From Mycobacterium lepromatosis (GTDB lineage Bacteria > Actinomycetota > Actinomycetes > Mycobacteriales > Mycobacteriaceae): 64,000 bases of DNA. Under the pieces are notes generated by a model. It saw only the letters and a program-made list of their open reading frames with translations. It ran no database searches and was not told where the DNA came from. Where the stretch lies: positions 1,674,001-1,738,000 of the forward strand of contig NZ_CP083405.1 in the NCBI RefSeq assembly GCF_000975265.2, in the 5' to 3' direction. This document shows positions 1 to 11,070 of the stretch, one piece after another; position 1 is the first letter of the stretch, and the number at the start of each line of letters is the position of its first letter. The position numbers and the translations under genes were made by a program.

Positions 1-1
1 A

Positions 2-262
2 CAGCAGTCGATCGGCGCCTTCAGCGTTCTGCTCTACTGTGGTGTTTTTACCCGTATATTGGCGTTGATCCAAAAATTCACCATCGCGTTGCGGCTAGGC
101 GCTGACGAAGAAGTTGCCGGTATTGACGAAGCTGAGTACGCCGAGTCCGGTTGCGTTTTCGCGGTAGTCAGCGGGTCGGTTCTGGCCTCCCTGTATCAAC
201 GTGGAGGACACCTGTAACGGTCAGGAGCAGCTGTTAGGCGACCGAGTGGCGGCACAGAGGAA

Positions 263-272
<10 letters not shown>
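2..272 (+). pseudogene. amt: Ammonium transporter Amt, C-terminal remnant
   Basis: The first 70 or so codons read as the last membrane segment and cytoplasmic tail of an Amt/MEP ammonium channel, including the tail motif GIDEAEYAESG at about 119-151. A frameshift near 200 moves the end of the tail (VEDTCNGQEQL) into another frame, so the reading frame is broken. The gene enters from outside the window. In M. tuberculosis amt-glnB-glnD form one operon and the same order is kept here, which supports the identification. The upstream part cannot be judged. Confidence 0.75.
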
Positions 273-589
<317 letters not shown>

Positions 590-600
<11 letters not shown>

Positions 601-2199
601 GCTGCTGAGTGCCCAATAGTTGCTGTCCGACGGGAATCGTCAACTACGACGCAGCGCAGCTGCGCCACGCGTGGCTGGATTTGCACGCGTCCTGGCTGAT
701 TGCCAAGTTGGCCGAGATCGGAATCACCGATACTAGTGGTTTCGCGATCGTGGGGAATTGGCGGACTGGGCCGCCGCGAGTTGCTACTCTATTCCGATCT
801 GGACCTAATGCTGTTGCACGACAGTATGTCTGCTGACATGCTGTAGCGGGTCGCCGATCAGCTGTGGTATCTGTTGTGGAACGTTGATTTTCGGCTTGAC
901 TACCAATGCCGCCGATATGCAAACTCCGTGGTCGCGTGAGGCATTAGATGATCTTTTGGTAGTGTTAAGCGCTGGCCTTATCGTCGTCGCGACAATCGAA
1001 GTGTTCGAATGCGCCGGGCTATGGGACCGGTTGTTGTCGGAATGGGTGCAATCCACGACCTCCCGTCCCGCGACGTCGTACACGCGTGGGTGGTGGACTG
1101 TTAACCTCGTTGAGACCACTTTCCAAGCAGCACTGATGTCTAACCAGGTGGCGCGACTCGATCTGCTTGAGCTTGGCGCGCTGCTGCATGACATAGGCAA
1201 GGGCCGGGGCACTGGTCATGATCATAGTGTGATCGGCAGGGAACTGATCAAAAAGATTGGCTGCCGGTTGGGAACCTCGCCTGTAGACGTCAAGATGCTC
1301 GCCACGCTGATTACTGTTTCCCATCGCGGCCACTCGAGGTGATCTGAACGATCCTAGAACGTATTGGAGACGCTAAGTGGGTTATCTGCTATTACTTGAG
1401 GTGCTGCACGCGCTGAAGGAGGCGGATTCTAAGGCCACCGACTCCAAGGTGTGGACTGCACTGGACGGTGTCCCTGATCAGGGGTTTGGTCAATCGCTGC
1501 CGGATGGTGATGGTGGGTAAGAGGGTTGCCGCAGGCGGATCCGACTGCGCTACACAATCTTGCACTTTCGGCCGGCCACAGGTTCCACGTGGAGATTAGG
1601 TTGGGTGGCTGCGCAGATGGTTGCCTCGGATGCGCGGGGATTGGCGTCGAAGGCTGGCGTTGAATTCGCCGCGAGTTTATTCGGCTTCGGTCAACAGCCG
1701 CCAAAGCGCCGCGGTCACCGAATTCGTGGTGTCACCGCCTTTTCGGTTCCTCGGCCGCAGCCGAACTACCATGCTTGCAGTTCTTCGGCGCCTTTGCCCG
1801 GCATGAACGGCATCGACGTGTCCTCGATATGTGTGGAGAAGCGGGATTGCAAGGCCGCTAGCTCGTCGTCCTCTAGGGTGGAGGAGATGCTGGCGGGGGT
1901 GCCCGTTACGCGTTCGTTCGCCCCGCCAAGCATCCTGTGGCTTGACAATGCTGCCCAAGGCCAGCCGATTCTCAAGGTCCGTGCCATGGACTAGGGTGGG
2001 TCTGCTCGCGTTGCTCACCCGGGCATTGAAGCGAGCCGGAGCAGACATCGTCTGGGCGAAGGTCAACATGTTCGGCTCGACCGCGGCTGATGTATTTTGT
2101 GTGGTGCTGTCGGTCGAGCCGACCGGGGGGTGGCGATGCAGCACTGCGAGCGGTGGTCGAACAGCACCTGCGCAGGGCGCCCCGGTCGACGAGCGGTGA
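590..2199 (+). pseudogene. glnD: GlnD, PII uridylyl/adenylyltransferase remnant
   Basis: Pieces of all GlnD domains occur in order across several frames. The N-terminal nucleotidyltransferase is at about 640-830, with [17 protein letters not shown] at 774-822. A large internal deletion follows near 840-900. The HD phosphohydrolase-like domain is at about 920-1240, with LLHDIGKGRGTGHDHS at 1180-1230. ACT-type regulatory repeats occupy about 1610-2190, with [19 protein letters not shown] at 2043-2098. The normal protein is about 800 residues; roughly 1.6 kb remains. The remnant ends next to the 3' end of the convergent helicase gene. Confidence 0.85.
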
Positions 2200-2200
2200 G

Positions 2201-3952
2201 CTAAATCCGTGCTCGAGACAGTTCGGCATTGAGCTGCCGTACCGCATCGATGCGTGCTTTAAGTTGATCGCGGGTAGCAGCGGCGATCGGCGGTCCTCCG
2301 CAGCGTCGTCGGAGTTCGTTGTGGATCCAGCCGTGCGGCTTGCCGGTGTGGTGATGGGCTATTGAGACTAGCGAGTTGAGTTCGCGGCGCAGCTCGCGGA
2401 GTTGGCCATGCACAGACGCCGGCCCCCCGAAGGTTCCATCCGGTGTTGACGATGCTTGTTGTGCAGCGCTCCGCTTTTGGAGCTGCTCGTTTTGGCGGCG
2501 GTGCAGCAGCGCTCGCATCTGGTCGGCATCCAGCAACCCTGGGATACCGAGGTAATAGGCTTCTTCCTCGCTTCCGGCAGGGGTGACGGTGTCGAACGAT
2601 GATCCATCAAAAATGACCTGATCCAGTTCGGCGTCGGCTCCTAGTGCGGTGAAATGCTTCTCGGTGTCGTCTTGCTCGGTTCGTGTCCTCGTGGCGGGAT
2701 CACCCCTGAGGGGATCGTCGATTGATTCGCGGTGCGGTTTGCCCAGCACATGGTTGCGCTGGGCCTCCAACTCACTGGCCAGCTGCAGCAGATTAGGCAC
2801 CGACGGGACGAATATGCTTGCGGTTTCTCCCGGCCGACGAGACCGCACGAACCGGCCGATAGCCTGTGCGAAGAACAACGGCGTCGAGGCACTGGTGGCA
2901 TAGATCCCCACCGATAGCCGAGGTATGTCGACGCCCTCAGAGACCATCCGGACTGCGATTAGCCACTGACTGGTGTTTTCGGCGAATTCGGTTATGCGGG
3001 AAGAGGATCCCGGGTCGTCGGACAACACCAACGTCGGCGTTTCTGAGGTCATTTGCGCCAGCAGGTCGGCGTACGCGTGGGCTGCGGTCTGATCGGATGC
3101 AATGATCATGCCACCGGCGTCGGGTATATGCGTACGAAGCTGCCGCAGTCGCTGATCGGCCGCGGAGATGACCGCCGGTATCCATTCCCCGGAGGGGTCC
3201 AACGCGGTCCGCCACGCCCGCGCGGCCTGTTCCGCAGACAGCGGCTCGCCTAGTCGAGCCGCGTGCTCTTCACCCGCACTATCTCGCCAGCGCGCCTGCC
3301 CGGAATAGGCAAGGAACACCACCGGCCGGACTACACCGTCGGCAAGGCCTTCGGCGTAACCATAGGTGTGGTCTGCCTGTGAATGCATAAGCCCGTCCGC
3401 GTCGGGTGCATAGGTGACGAACGGAATTGGATTGTCGTCGCTGCGAAATGGCGTGCCCGTCAGCGCAAGTCGGCGCGTCGCGTCGCTGAAGGCTTCTCGG
3501 ATAGCGTCGCCCCAAGCTTTGGTGTCACCGCCATGGTGGATCTCATCAAATATCACTAAGGTTTTGCGGCCTTCGGTGCGCACCCGGTGCAGTGTCGGAT
3601 GTGCGGCGACTTGGGCGTAGGTCATCGTCACGCCGTGATACTCCGGCGAGGTTTGCGGGTTGGTGTTGGAGAATTTCGGGTCCAGGGCCAGACCGTGGGT
3701 TGCCGCGGCCTGGGCCCACTGGGTCTTGAGGTGCTCGGTGGGAACGACGACGTTAACCTGCTCGACGGTGTGACTGCTCAGCAGCTCGGCCATCACCCGT
3801 AGAGCGAACGTTGTTTTCCCAGATCCAGGCGTGGCAACGGCTAGGAAGTCGCGCGGTTGGCTGGCAAAGTACTTCACCATTGCGCGACGTTGCCAACCTC
3901 GCAATGATCGGCTTCCTTCGGCAGTGGCTGGGCTGACCCGTTGCTTCAACAT
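2201..3952 (-). CDS. SF2 DEAD/DEAH-type helicase, Rv2917 orthologue
   Basis: This is an intact 583-residue protein with the core motifs of a superfamily 2 helicase. Walker A is ATPGSGKT at residues 40-47, Walker B is DEIH at 136-139, motif III is TGT at 165-167, motif V is MVSEGVDIP at 336-344 and motif VI is QAIGRFVRSRR at 363-373. The C-terminal 150 residues have no motif I recognise. The start is preceded on the minus strand by a G-rich ribosome binding site (GGGGGGAAC). The substrate is unknown; the layout (RecA-like lobes, no obvious nuclease) suggests ATP-driven nucleic acid remodelling. It stays open although everything upstream to 1 is decayed, which argues for selection. Confidence 0.9.
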   Translation of the reverse strand: MLKQRVSPATAEGSRSLRGWQRRAMVKYFASQPRDFLAVATPGSGKTTFALRVMAELLSSHTVEQVNVVVPTEHLKTQWAQAAATHGLALDPKFSNTNPQTSPEYHGVTMTYAQVAAHPTLHRVRTEGRKTLVIFDEIHHGGDTKAWGDAIREAFSDATRRLALTGTPFRSDDNPIPFVTYAPDADGLMHSQADHTYGYAEGLADGVVRPVVFLAYSGQARWRDSAGEEHAARLGEPLSAEQAARAWRTALDPSGEWIPAVISAADQRLRQLRTHIPDAGGMIIASDQTAAHAYADLLAQMTSETPTLVLSDDPGSSSRITEFAENTSQWLIAVRMVSEGVDIPRLSVGIYATSASTPLFFAQAIGRFVRSRRPGETASIFVPSVPNLLQLASELEAQRNHVLGKPHRESIDDPLRGDPATRTRTEQDDTEKHFTALGADAELDQVIFDGSSFDTVTPAGSEEEAYYLGIPGLLDADQMRALLHRRQNEQLQKRSAAQQASSTPDGTFGGPASVHGQLRELRRELNSLVSIAHHHTGKPHGWIHNELRRRCGGPPIAAATRDQLKARIDAVRQLNAELSRARI

Positions 3953-4163
3953 AGTTCCCCCCGTAGCTGCTTGGCCGCGTGTTGCGGTTCTCCGATTGGG
4001 CCGTTTCTCATGTTTGCAGTACGGGCCACCGCATTATGCTGCATTAGTTCTGTTACAACAGAACGTATGATGGAACCGCCATCCACGCCAGCGCGGCCAA
4101 TTAATGGGTGTAAAATGCAGCATAACAACACTTTTCAGAATAATCATTATCTTTGGGTGTTTT

Positions 4164-6134
4164 CTACATCGACTGGGCCAGACGATCCGCGAGCAATCCG
4201 GCAAACTTTGCCGGATTCTCTAGTGCACCGCCTTCAGCGAGAAGGGCAGTACCGTATAATAATTCGGCAGTTTCGGAGAGTCGACGACGGTGAGCATCGT
4301 CACCATGGTTCTCGTGCGCCTGTTGCAGGACGGTGATGAGTGGATGATTTGGATTGAGTTCCAAAATTCGTTTTCCAAACGGAACATCTTGCCCGGAAGC
4401 CTGGTAAATGCGCGCTAGCGCCGGCGTGATACCGAAGGCGTCAGTGATCAGGCAGGCCGGCGACTCGGTGAGGCGTGTGGATAACCGCACCTCTTTGACG
4501 TGATCACTCAAGGTCTCTTTCAACCAGTTCAGCAGGCCAGCAAAATTCTGCTCTTGCTCCTTGCGTTCGGCTTCGTGCGCTGTTTTTTCCTCCTCGGAGT
4601 CGAGGTCCACCTCACCCCTAGCTACCGATTGTAACGGCTTGCCGTCGAACTCGGTTGCCATTCCTACCCAAACCTCGTCGACCGGGTCGGTCAGCAACAG
4701 CACCTCATAGCCTTTCACCTTGAATGCTTCGAGATGTGGCGAATTTAGGACTTGCTGACGCGACTCGCCTGTGGCGTAGAAGATTTGATCTTGACCGTCT
4801 TTCATGCGTTCCACGTATTTGGCCAGGGTGGTGAGTTCTTCCTCGTTGTGTGTCGAGGCGAACGAGGAAATGTGAAGCAGCGTATCCCGATTGTCGGAGT
4901 CTGACATGAGGCCTTCTTTGAGGACCTTGCCGAACTGTGTCCAGAACGTTCGGTAGTCCTGCGGCCGTTCTTCCTGCAGATCTTTGATTGCCGAGAGGAC
5001 TTTCTTAGTCAGCCGGCGACGGATCGCATTGATTTGCCGATTCTGTTGCAGGATTTCGCGAGAAACATTGAGCGACATGTTCTCTGCGTCGACGACCCCT
5101 TTGACGAAACGCAAGTACATCGGCATGAGCTGATCGCAGTCGCACATGATGAAGACACGTTTGACATACAGCTGCATGCCGATTTTGGCGTCGGAGTTGA
5201 ACAGGTCGAACGGGGCGTGCGACGGAATAAAAAGCAGCGCCTGGTACTCGAAGGTGCCCTCGCCCTTCATCGCGATAACCTCGAGTGGGTCATCCCAAGC
5301 GTGGGCGATGTGCTTGTAGAACTCCTTGTATTCGTCCTCGGAGACCTCGTCTTTTGACTTAGTCCACAACGCCTTCATGGAGTTGATGGTCTGGGTTTCG
5401 ATGGTGACTTGCTCTTCACTACCCGCCCCTTCTTCGTCCGAGGTGGCCGGCGCACGTCGTTCGACTTCCATCCGAATAGGCCAGGCGATGAAGTCGGAGT
5501 ACTTCTTGACCAGCTCCCTGATCTTCCATTCCGAGGTGTAGTCGTGCAGCTCGTCCTCGACGTCTTCGGGTTTGAGGTGCAACGTCACTGATGTTCCCTG
5601 CGGAGCTTCGTCGACGGATTCGATGGTGTAGGTGGCCTCACCGTCCGACGACCATTTCGTGGCCGCAGTGTCGCCGGCTTTACGGGTGAGCAGTTCGACT
5701 TTGTTGGCCACCATGAAACTCGAGTAAAAACCGATACCGAACTGACCGATGAGTCCTTCAGAGGCAGCAGTGTCCTTCAGGTTGTTGGCTGCACATAATT
5801 TCTGACGCAGCTTGGCGGTCCCTGACTTGGCCAGTGTGCCTATCAGGTCCACCACCTCCGCGCGTGTCATACCTATGCCGTTGTCGCGAACGGTTAGGGT
5901 GTGCGCATTCTTGTCCACTTCGATCTCGATGTGCAGATCGGATGTGTCAACTATACTTGGATCCAAGTCTTTGTTCCGAAACGCTTCAAGCCGCAGCTTG
6001 TCCAGAGCGTCTGAAGCATTCGAGATCAGCTCTCGCAAAAATGCATCTTTATTGGAGTAGACCGAATGGATCATCAAGTCCAGAAGTTGGCGTGCCTCCG
6101 CCTGAAACTCCAGCTGTTCCACTTGTGCGTTCAT
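4164..6134 (-). CDS. htpG: Molecular chaperone HtpG (Hsp90 family)
   Basis: The 656-residue product is a full-length bacterial Hsp90. The GHKL ATPase domain shows the general base Glu35 in ELISNASDA, the nucleotide-binding DNGIGM at 84-89 and the lid glycine motif GQFGIGF at 130-136. Middle and C-terminal dimerisation domains follow. The frame is open for 42 more codons upstream, but the ATG at 6134 gives the conserved N-terminus MNAQVEQLEFQ. In M. tuberculosis htpG (Rv2299c) lies elsewhere, so its place between the helicase and ffh marks a rearrangement in one lineage. It is divergent from ffh, 138 bp apart. Confidence 0.95.
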   Translation of the reverse strand: MNAQVEQLEFQAEARQLLDLMIHSVYSNKDAFLRELISNASDALDKLRLEAFRNKDLDPSIVDTSDLHIEIEVDKNAHTLTVRDNGIGMTRAEVVDLIGTLAKSGTAKLRQKLCAANNLKDTAASEGLIGQFGIGFYSSFMVANKVELLTRKAGDTAATKWSSDGEATYTIESVDEAPQGTSVTLHLKPEDVEDELHDYTSEWKIRELVKKYSDFIAWPIRMEVERRAPATSDEEGAGSEEQVTIETQTINSMKALWTKSKDEVSEDEYKEFYKHIAHAWDDPLEVIAMKGEGTFEYQALLFIPSHAPFDLFNSDAKIGMQLYVKRVFIMCDCDQLMPMYLRFVKGVVDAENMSLNVSREILQQNRQINAIRRRLTKKVLSAIKDLQEERPQDYRTFWTQFGKVLKEGLMSDSDNRDTLLHISSFASTHNEEELTTLAKYVERMKDGQDQIFYATGESRQQVLNSPHLEAFKVKGYEVLLLTDPVDEVWVGMATEFDGKPLQSVARGEVDLDSEEEKTAHEAERKEQEQNFAGLLNWLKETLSDHVKEVRLSTRLTESPACLITDAFGITPALARIYQASGQDVPFGKRILELNPNHPLITVLQQAHENHGDDAHRRRLSETAELLYGTALLAEGGALENPAKFAGLLADRLAQSM

Positions 6135-6272
6135 GCTAATCCGTCCGACGAGGTAACCTGCAAATCCACAGGACCAGTTATACCCAGACGATGATCGATC
6201 CGCTGCGCCTGGTTCGGGTATGGCTGACGTCGCTGCGCCCCGCTTCCACAGTGCTGCCACTAGGCTGGTGGG

Positions 6273-7829
6273 GTGTTTGAATCACTCTCTGACCAGTTGA
6301 CTGGCGTCCTACAGAGGTTGCGCGGCAAAGGCCGGCTGACTGACGCTGATATCGAGGCCACCACCCGCGAAATCCGGTTGGCGCTGTTTGAAGCCGACGT
6401 TTCGCTGCCTGTGGTGCGGGCGTTTGTGCACCGGATCAAAGAACGCGCTCGGGGTACCGAAGTATCTGCTGCTCTCAACCCGGCCCACCAGGTTGTCAAG
6501 ATCGTCAACGAAGAACTGATCGGCATCCTCGGCGGCGAGACCCGCCAGCTGGCGTTCGCTAAGAAACCACCGACGGTAGTGATGCTGGCCGGCCTGCAAG
6601 GATCCGGCAAGACAACGCTGGCTGGCAAATTGGCAGTACGCCTTAGCGGGCAAGGACACACACCGCTTCTGGTGGCCTGTGACCTTCAGCGGCCGGCGGC
6701 AGTCAACCAGCTGCAAGTTGTCGGCGAGCGTGCCGGGGTGCCGGTATTCGCTCCGCATCCCGGGGCCTCACCCGACTCAGGTCCCGGTGATCCGGTCGCT
6801 GTCGCGTCGGCAGGGCTGGCCGAGGCCCGGGCCAAACACTTCGACGTCGTGATCGTCGACACCGCTGGGCGGCTGGGCATCGACGACGAGTTGATGGCCC
6901 AGGCCGGGGCAATCCGGGAAGCCGTCAATCCCGACGAGGTGTTGTTCGTCCTCGACGCGATGATTGGCCAGGACGCTGTCACCACCGCTGCGGCATTCGG
7001 TGCGGGAGTCGGCTTCACCGGTGTGGTCCTGACCAAGCTCGACGGTGATGCCCGCGGTGGAGCCGCGTTATCGGTCCGCGAGGTGACGGGTGTGCCAATC
7101 CTTTTTGCCTCTACTGGTGAGAAGCTGGACGACTTGGACGTCTTTCACCCTGATCGGATGGCCAGCCGCATCCTGGGAATGGGGGATGTGCTGAGCCTGA
7201 TCGAACAAGCCGAGCAGGTCTTTGATGCAGAACAAGCCGAGGCGGCCGCTGCCAAGATCGTCACCGGTGAATTGACTCTAGAGGATTTCCTCGAGCAGAT
7301 TCTTGCGGTTCGCAAGATGGGCTTAATCGGCAACCTGTTGAGCATGCTGCCCGGCGTGGGTCAGATGAAGGAAGTACTGGCCCAAGTCGACGACAAACAG
7401 CTCGACCGGCTGCAGGCCATCATCCGCGGAATGACGCCACAGGAGCGGGCCGACCCCAAGATCATCAACGCGTCCCGGCGACTGCGTATCGCCAACGGCT
7501 CTGGGGTAACGGTGTCTGAAGTCAACCAACTGGTCGGCCGGTTCTTCGAAGCCCGCAAGGTGATGTCCTCCATGCTCGGCGGCACTGGTATACCCAGCAT
7601 GGGACGCAAGTCTGCCACACGAAAGTCAAAGGGAGGCAAAGGCAAGAAAAGGGCACGCGGTCCGACGCCGCCGAAGGTCAGGAGGCCCTTCGGTCCCGCC
7701 AGACCCGGAATGCCGGACATGCCACCAGGCTTCCCGGATATGTCGCAAATGCCAGACGGTCTCAACGAGTTGCCGCCTGGGTTGGCCGCTTTCGACTTGT
7801 CCAAACTGAAGTTCCCAGGCAAGAAATAG
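6273..7829 (+). CDS. ffh: Signal recognition particle GTPase Ffh
   Basis: Ffh binds 4.5S RNA and signal sequences and hands ribosomes to FtsY at the membrane. The 518-residue protein has an N domain (1-90), a G domain with GLQGSGKTT at 107-115, DTAGR at 196-200 and TKLD at 254-257, and a methionine-rich M domain from about 310. It ends in a basic, Gly/Pro-rich tail typical of mycobacteria. The start is a GTG at 6273. The next gene downstream begins 8 bp after the stop and is broken. Confidence 0.97.
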   Translation: MFESLSDQLTGVLQRLRGKGRLTDADIEATTREIRLALFEADVSLPVVRAFVHRIKERARGTEVSAALNPAHQVVKIVNEELIGILGGETRQLAFAKKPPTVVMLAGLQGSGKTTLAGKLAVRLSGQGHTPLLVACDLQRPAAVNQLQVVGERAGVPVFAPHPGASPDSGPGDPVAVASAGLAEARAKHFDVVIVDTAGRLGIDDELMAQAGAIREAVNPDEVLFVLDAMIGQDAVTTAAAFGAGVGFTGVVLTKLDGDARGGAALSVREVTGVPILFASTGEKLDDLDVFHPDRMASRILGMGDVLSLIEQAEQVFDAEQAEAAAAKIVTGELTLEDFLEQILAVRKMGLIGNLLSMLPGVGQMKEVLAQVDDKQLDRLQAIIRGMTPQERADPKIINASRRLRIANGSGVTVSEVNQLVGRFFEARKVMSSMLGGTGIPSMGRKSATRKSKGGKGKKRARGPTPPKVRRPFGPARPGMPDMPPGFPDMSQMPDGLNELPPGLAAFDLSKLKFPGKK

Positions 7830-7836
7830 CCGAACT

Positions 7837-8918
7837 ATGCGCATGCACGTGCGGGGTTTGGTGCTGCCCGACGAGGCGGCGACCGAACTGTTGGTCGTCG
7901 ATGATTGCATCAACACTGAGCTGGTCGTGCATGCGGATACCGTTTTTGATGGCGGTTGGATTATGGCCGGATTGGTGGATACACACTGTCACGTCAGTCA
8001 GGGTCAACACGGGGAGATCGAACTCAACACGGCATCTTCCAGGCCGAGACCCAACGTGCCCCGGCGTGGTGCTGCTACGTGATTGCGGCTTATCGACTGA
8101 TATCCGTGGATTCGATGACCGCGCCGATCTTCCTCACCTTCTCCTTGTACGGTTCGGTAAAGTGTATTGCTCGGTCCAAGCGCTATCAAGCTGGCTTTGC
8201 GTTTGAGCTCGAGGACAAATCGCAGCTTCCTGCAGCGGTGGCCGAGGAATCCTGGCGCGGTGACGGCTGGATTAAGTTCATTGGCAACTAGATAGACCGC
8301 CAGACCGGTGATCTTGTCCCGTTGTCGTCGGTACGACGTCCTCAAAGCTACGATCGATGTCGCGCGCCAACAGTGCACGGGTCACCGCACATGCGTTGAG
8401 TGAGGATACGCTGCCTGGTTTGATCAGCGCCAACATCGACTGCATCGAGCACGGCACCGGGTTCACCGATGACACCATCACCCTTATGCTCGAGCACAGC
8501 ACTGCATTGGTCCCCACGCTGATCGACCTGGAGAATTTTCCAGGAATCGCCGCCGTGGCCTTGCGTTACACTAGCTACGCATGCTTACATGCGCGACCTT
8601 TATGCGTGCCGCCGTGTTCGGCTGGCCGCGGCGCGTGATGCGGGGGGTGTCGCTGTACGCCCGCACCATGATCAAAAATGGCCAAATCGCCGACGAGGTC
8701 AAGGCCCTCAAGATTCAAGATATCGAGATGATCCCCGATCGAGGTTTTAGGCGCTGCATGTTGGGATGCCCGCCGCTGGTTGGGCTGTCTCAGCCTAATA
8801 GCATGGGGCATCAGCTGATTTGTTGTGCTACTCCGCGGAACTGCGGCAGAGGCCCGGTGTGTTGAGCCAACCTGATCTGGTAATAACGCGCGGCAAGACG
8901 TTTCGGCCGCACAGGTAA
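7837..8918 (+). pseudogene. Amidohydrolase remnant, Rv2915c-like
   Basis: The stitched frames give an amidohydrolase-superfamily protein. The N-terminal metal motif is GLVDTHCHVS near 7970-7995. Middle segments include AGFAFELEDKSQLPAAVAEE at about 8190-8250 and TAHALSEDTLPGLISANIDC at about 8385-8445, followed by IEHGTGFTDD. The end VLSQPDLVITRGKTF stops at 8916-8918. At least four frameshifts break it (near 8030, 8080, 8290 and 8580). The family hydrolyses cyclic amides or imides with bound metal; the natural substrate of this branch is not known to me. It follows ffh by 7 bp, as in M. tuberculosis. Confidence 0.8.
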
Positions 8919-8978
8919 GCCGGTGTTAGCCAGGCGTTTGAACGCGCGTGGCGGCTCGATCGCGGTTAAGCTAGCCCC

Positions 8979-9780
8979 ATGGCGTTGGCCAGCGGCGCGC
9001 TCTTGGCCGGTTAAACCATCGTGCGGAGGCTGGGTTCCAGGGTGACTGGTGAGGTTGAACCTGGCTCAGGATTATTAATCGGCGTATCTGGATGCATTGA
9101 AAGTTTTTCGGTGGTGCCGTAAGCGGATGGGGGTTCCTTCGGCGATTCCATCAGGAGACCGATATCGCCATTGCTATCTCTATCCTCCGCACATCCTGGA
9201 GGTGCACGACCGCGATGAATTCGAAGGACCGCTTTGGACTACGTCAAAGGCAGATAACGCTGCGCGGGCTGATGGCCGATCGATTTCCGGCTGTTTCACC
9301 GATCGGTGAGGTGCTCACGATCGTTACCGCTGTGGCCCGAGCTCTCGACCGATGCCCATCAGCGTGGACTGCTACATCGCGATGTCAAAACCGTCAACAT
9401 CATGCTGACCAGTCCCGGGGATGGTGAACAGAGGATTCTCTTGGCCGACTTTCGGAGATTCTGGCAGTTCGGTGATGCCACCGGGGCGTTCGGACCAGCG
9501 GGACCAATGTTGTATCGGTTGGCGCGGTCGCCTACGATGCTCCCGAGGTGTTGATGGGTGCCTACGCCGACGGGGCCGCTGATCCATACGTGCTGGCGGC
9601 CACCTGATTTTCACCTGCTCACCGGTGAGCATCCCCATCCTCGTTCCCAGCCTATCATCCGCAGCCGCGGTATCACCGATCAGCACATTATTCACTCGTC
9701 TGTTCCAGGCGAAGGCGCTTATCGCATCGAAGTCCAACGCGCAAAGCAGACATTTGATTACGCAACCGATCCGCAACCAC
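8979..9780 (+). pseudogene. pknI: Serine/threonine protein kinase PknI remnant
   Basis: The ATG at 8979 reads MALASGALLAG, matching the PknI N-terminus. The ATP-binding lobe is largely deleted between about 9010 and 9095. Further remnants are YPPHILEVHDRDEFEG at about 9180-9230, the catalytic loop as HQRGLLHRDVKTVNIML (near 9355-9405) and the activation-region start ILLADF near 9435. Several frameshifts separate the pieces. The transmembrane and extracellular C-terminal half is not recognisable beyond about 9780. Loss of this receptor kinase fits the reduced Ser/Thr kinase set of the leprosy bacilli. Confidence 0.8.
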
Positions 9781-9959
9781 CGAACATGAGTACCTGGTGG
9801 GCAGGTTGCTCGTTGTGCGCACCAATGTCATGTACCGTCGTGGGAACGCAGTTCGACGACAACGACCACACGTCGCCGAGCTCGTCGGGCGATGGTCGTC
9901 CGATCGTCATGGAGTGCACGGACGGCCAATGGCAGTCGCGACCGGAAACAGTTGAGATT

Positions 9960-10620
9960 CCCATGCGTCCGACCAAACGGGGTAGCACAGACGCAGGTGC
10001 TCTCGTTGCGGACGCAGCGTCAGGGGCAACCTGGCGGGTGAAACGGGCGTTACCATGGAAAGCAATGAGTGTGGCCACTGATCGTCGGTAATTCGGATCC
10101 TTGCGGCGGCTCCCTGGAGTGGGGAGGTGCCGCCGAATGTCTTGCGGGGGGAGGTGTTAGTGAACCCCGTTTTGCCGCCGATCACGCTTGGATAGCGCTG
10201 CAGCAGTTCGTCTAGTTGACGATTGAGTGGTCGTCACCATCGCTGTGGAACATCGCCGACAGCTCGACAATGATCTGCGCGAACACCGGATTGGCCATCG
10301 CGCTGCGGAAGATCACGGCCAAGTCGTAAGTCGTGGACCAGCCGGAGCCCCCGGGCTTCGTCCAAGTCAGACGGGGTTGATGCGTGGGTGGTTGCCCCTA
10401 GTAGGGCCGCGGCTTTGGTGTTCATCTTGGCCGGCGATGTCGTTGTCGCCTAAGCATATGTGTCAATGTATTGACGGCATCGTTGTCCGATACCAGTGGC
10501 AGAACATCGAGCAGGTGTCGTGCTGTCGTATCAGTGTGGTTCGGTTTAACCGCGAGTGCGCGTGTCTGCACACGATACGTCGCGCAACGGTGTGCAATGC
10601 GCGCGTTCGCGGCGAGAATC
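9960..10620 (-). pseudogene. dacB2: D-alanyl-D-alanine carboxypeptidase DacB2 remnant
   Basis: The minus strand carries fragments of a low-molecular-weight penicillin-binding protein. These are the SxN-type motif region as ARHLLDVLPLVSDNDAVNTL (about 10465-10530), the following segment AALLGATTHASTPSDLD (about 10365-10420) and the KTG motif region as IGGKTGFTN (about 10155-10185). The signal peptide and SxxK segment are not found. The order and orientation (convergent with the kinase remnant) match Rv2911 beside Rv2914c; the Rv2912c and Rv2913c equivalents are missing. Confidence 0.75.
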
Positions 10621-10689
10621 GATGTATACTGCGCATGACTGAAAATTCCAACCACCAGAAGATCCAGTAGCTGTTTGGACTATATCCAC

Positions 10690-11070
10690 CGCCCTTGACT
10701 AGCGTTGATGCGACGGTCTGGACAGAGTGTTCACCAACGACGTTTACATCGACTCCACGGTGCTGAGCGGGATCGAAGGACGCTACTCGGAAGTCAAGTG
10801 GTGGCTTTCGGAGGTGTTGCCGAACTTCCCGGTGTATGCGCCCATCTGCTCGGCAACTTCTCGGTCCGCATCGACGGGGGACACCGCGTCGGTGGGTGTG
10901 ATCTGCTTCAACTCTATGCTGCTTCACAGCGACAAGAACGAAATGTTGTTTTGCGGATTGTGGTATGCGCTGATTCATATGTACCGCTGAGAGTTGGCGT
11001 ACGATCCGCCGAGGTCAACTCGAAAACTCTGTATCAGAAAGTACGAAAATCTTCCAGAAAAGTAATGTAG
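10690..11070 (+). pseudogene. SnoaL-like small protein remnant, Rv2910c position
   Basis: Two frames combine into a protein of about 125 residues: VFTNDVYIDSTVL, then SEVKWWLSEVLPNFPVYA, a frameshift at about 10845, LLGNFSVRIDG, a return to the first frame with DTASVGVICFNS and MLFCGLWY, and a basic end stopping near 11068. The alternation of short strands around a VxIDGDTA motif resembles the SnoaL/NTF2 cone fold, which is inference from the pattern. It sits just upstream of rpsP, where M. tuberculosis has Rv2910c. Confidence 0.55.

Noticed and set aside
3941..4336. Plus-strand frame of 131 codons between the helicase and htpG
   Set aside because: It overlaps the ends of two real genes in antisense and has shadow-like composition.
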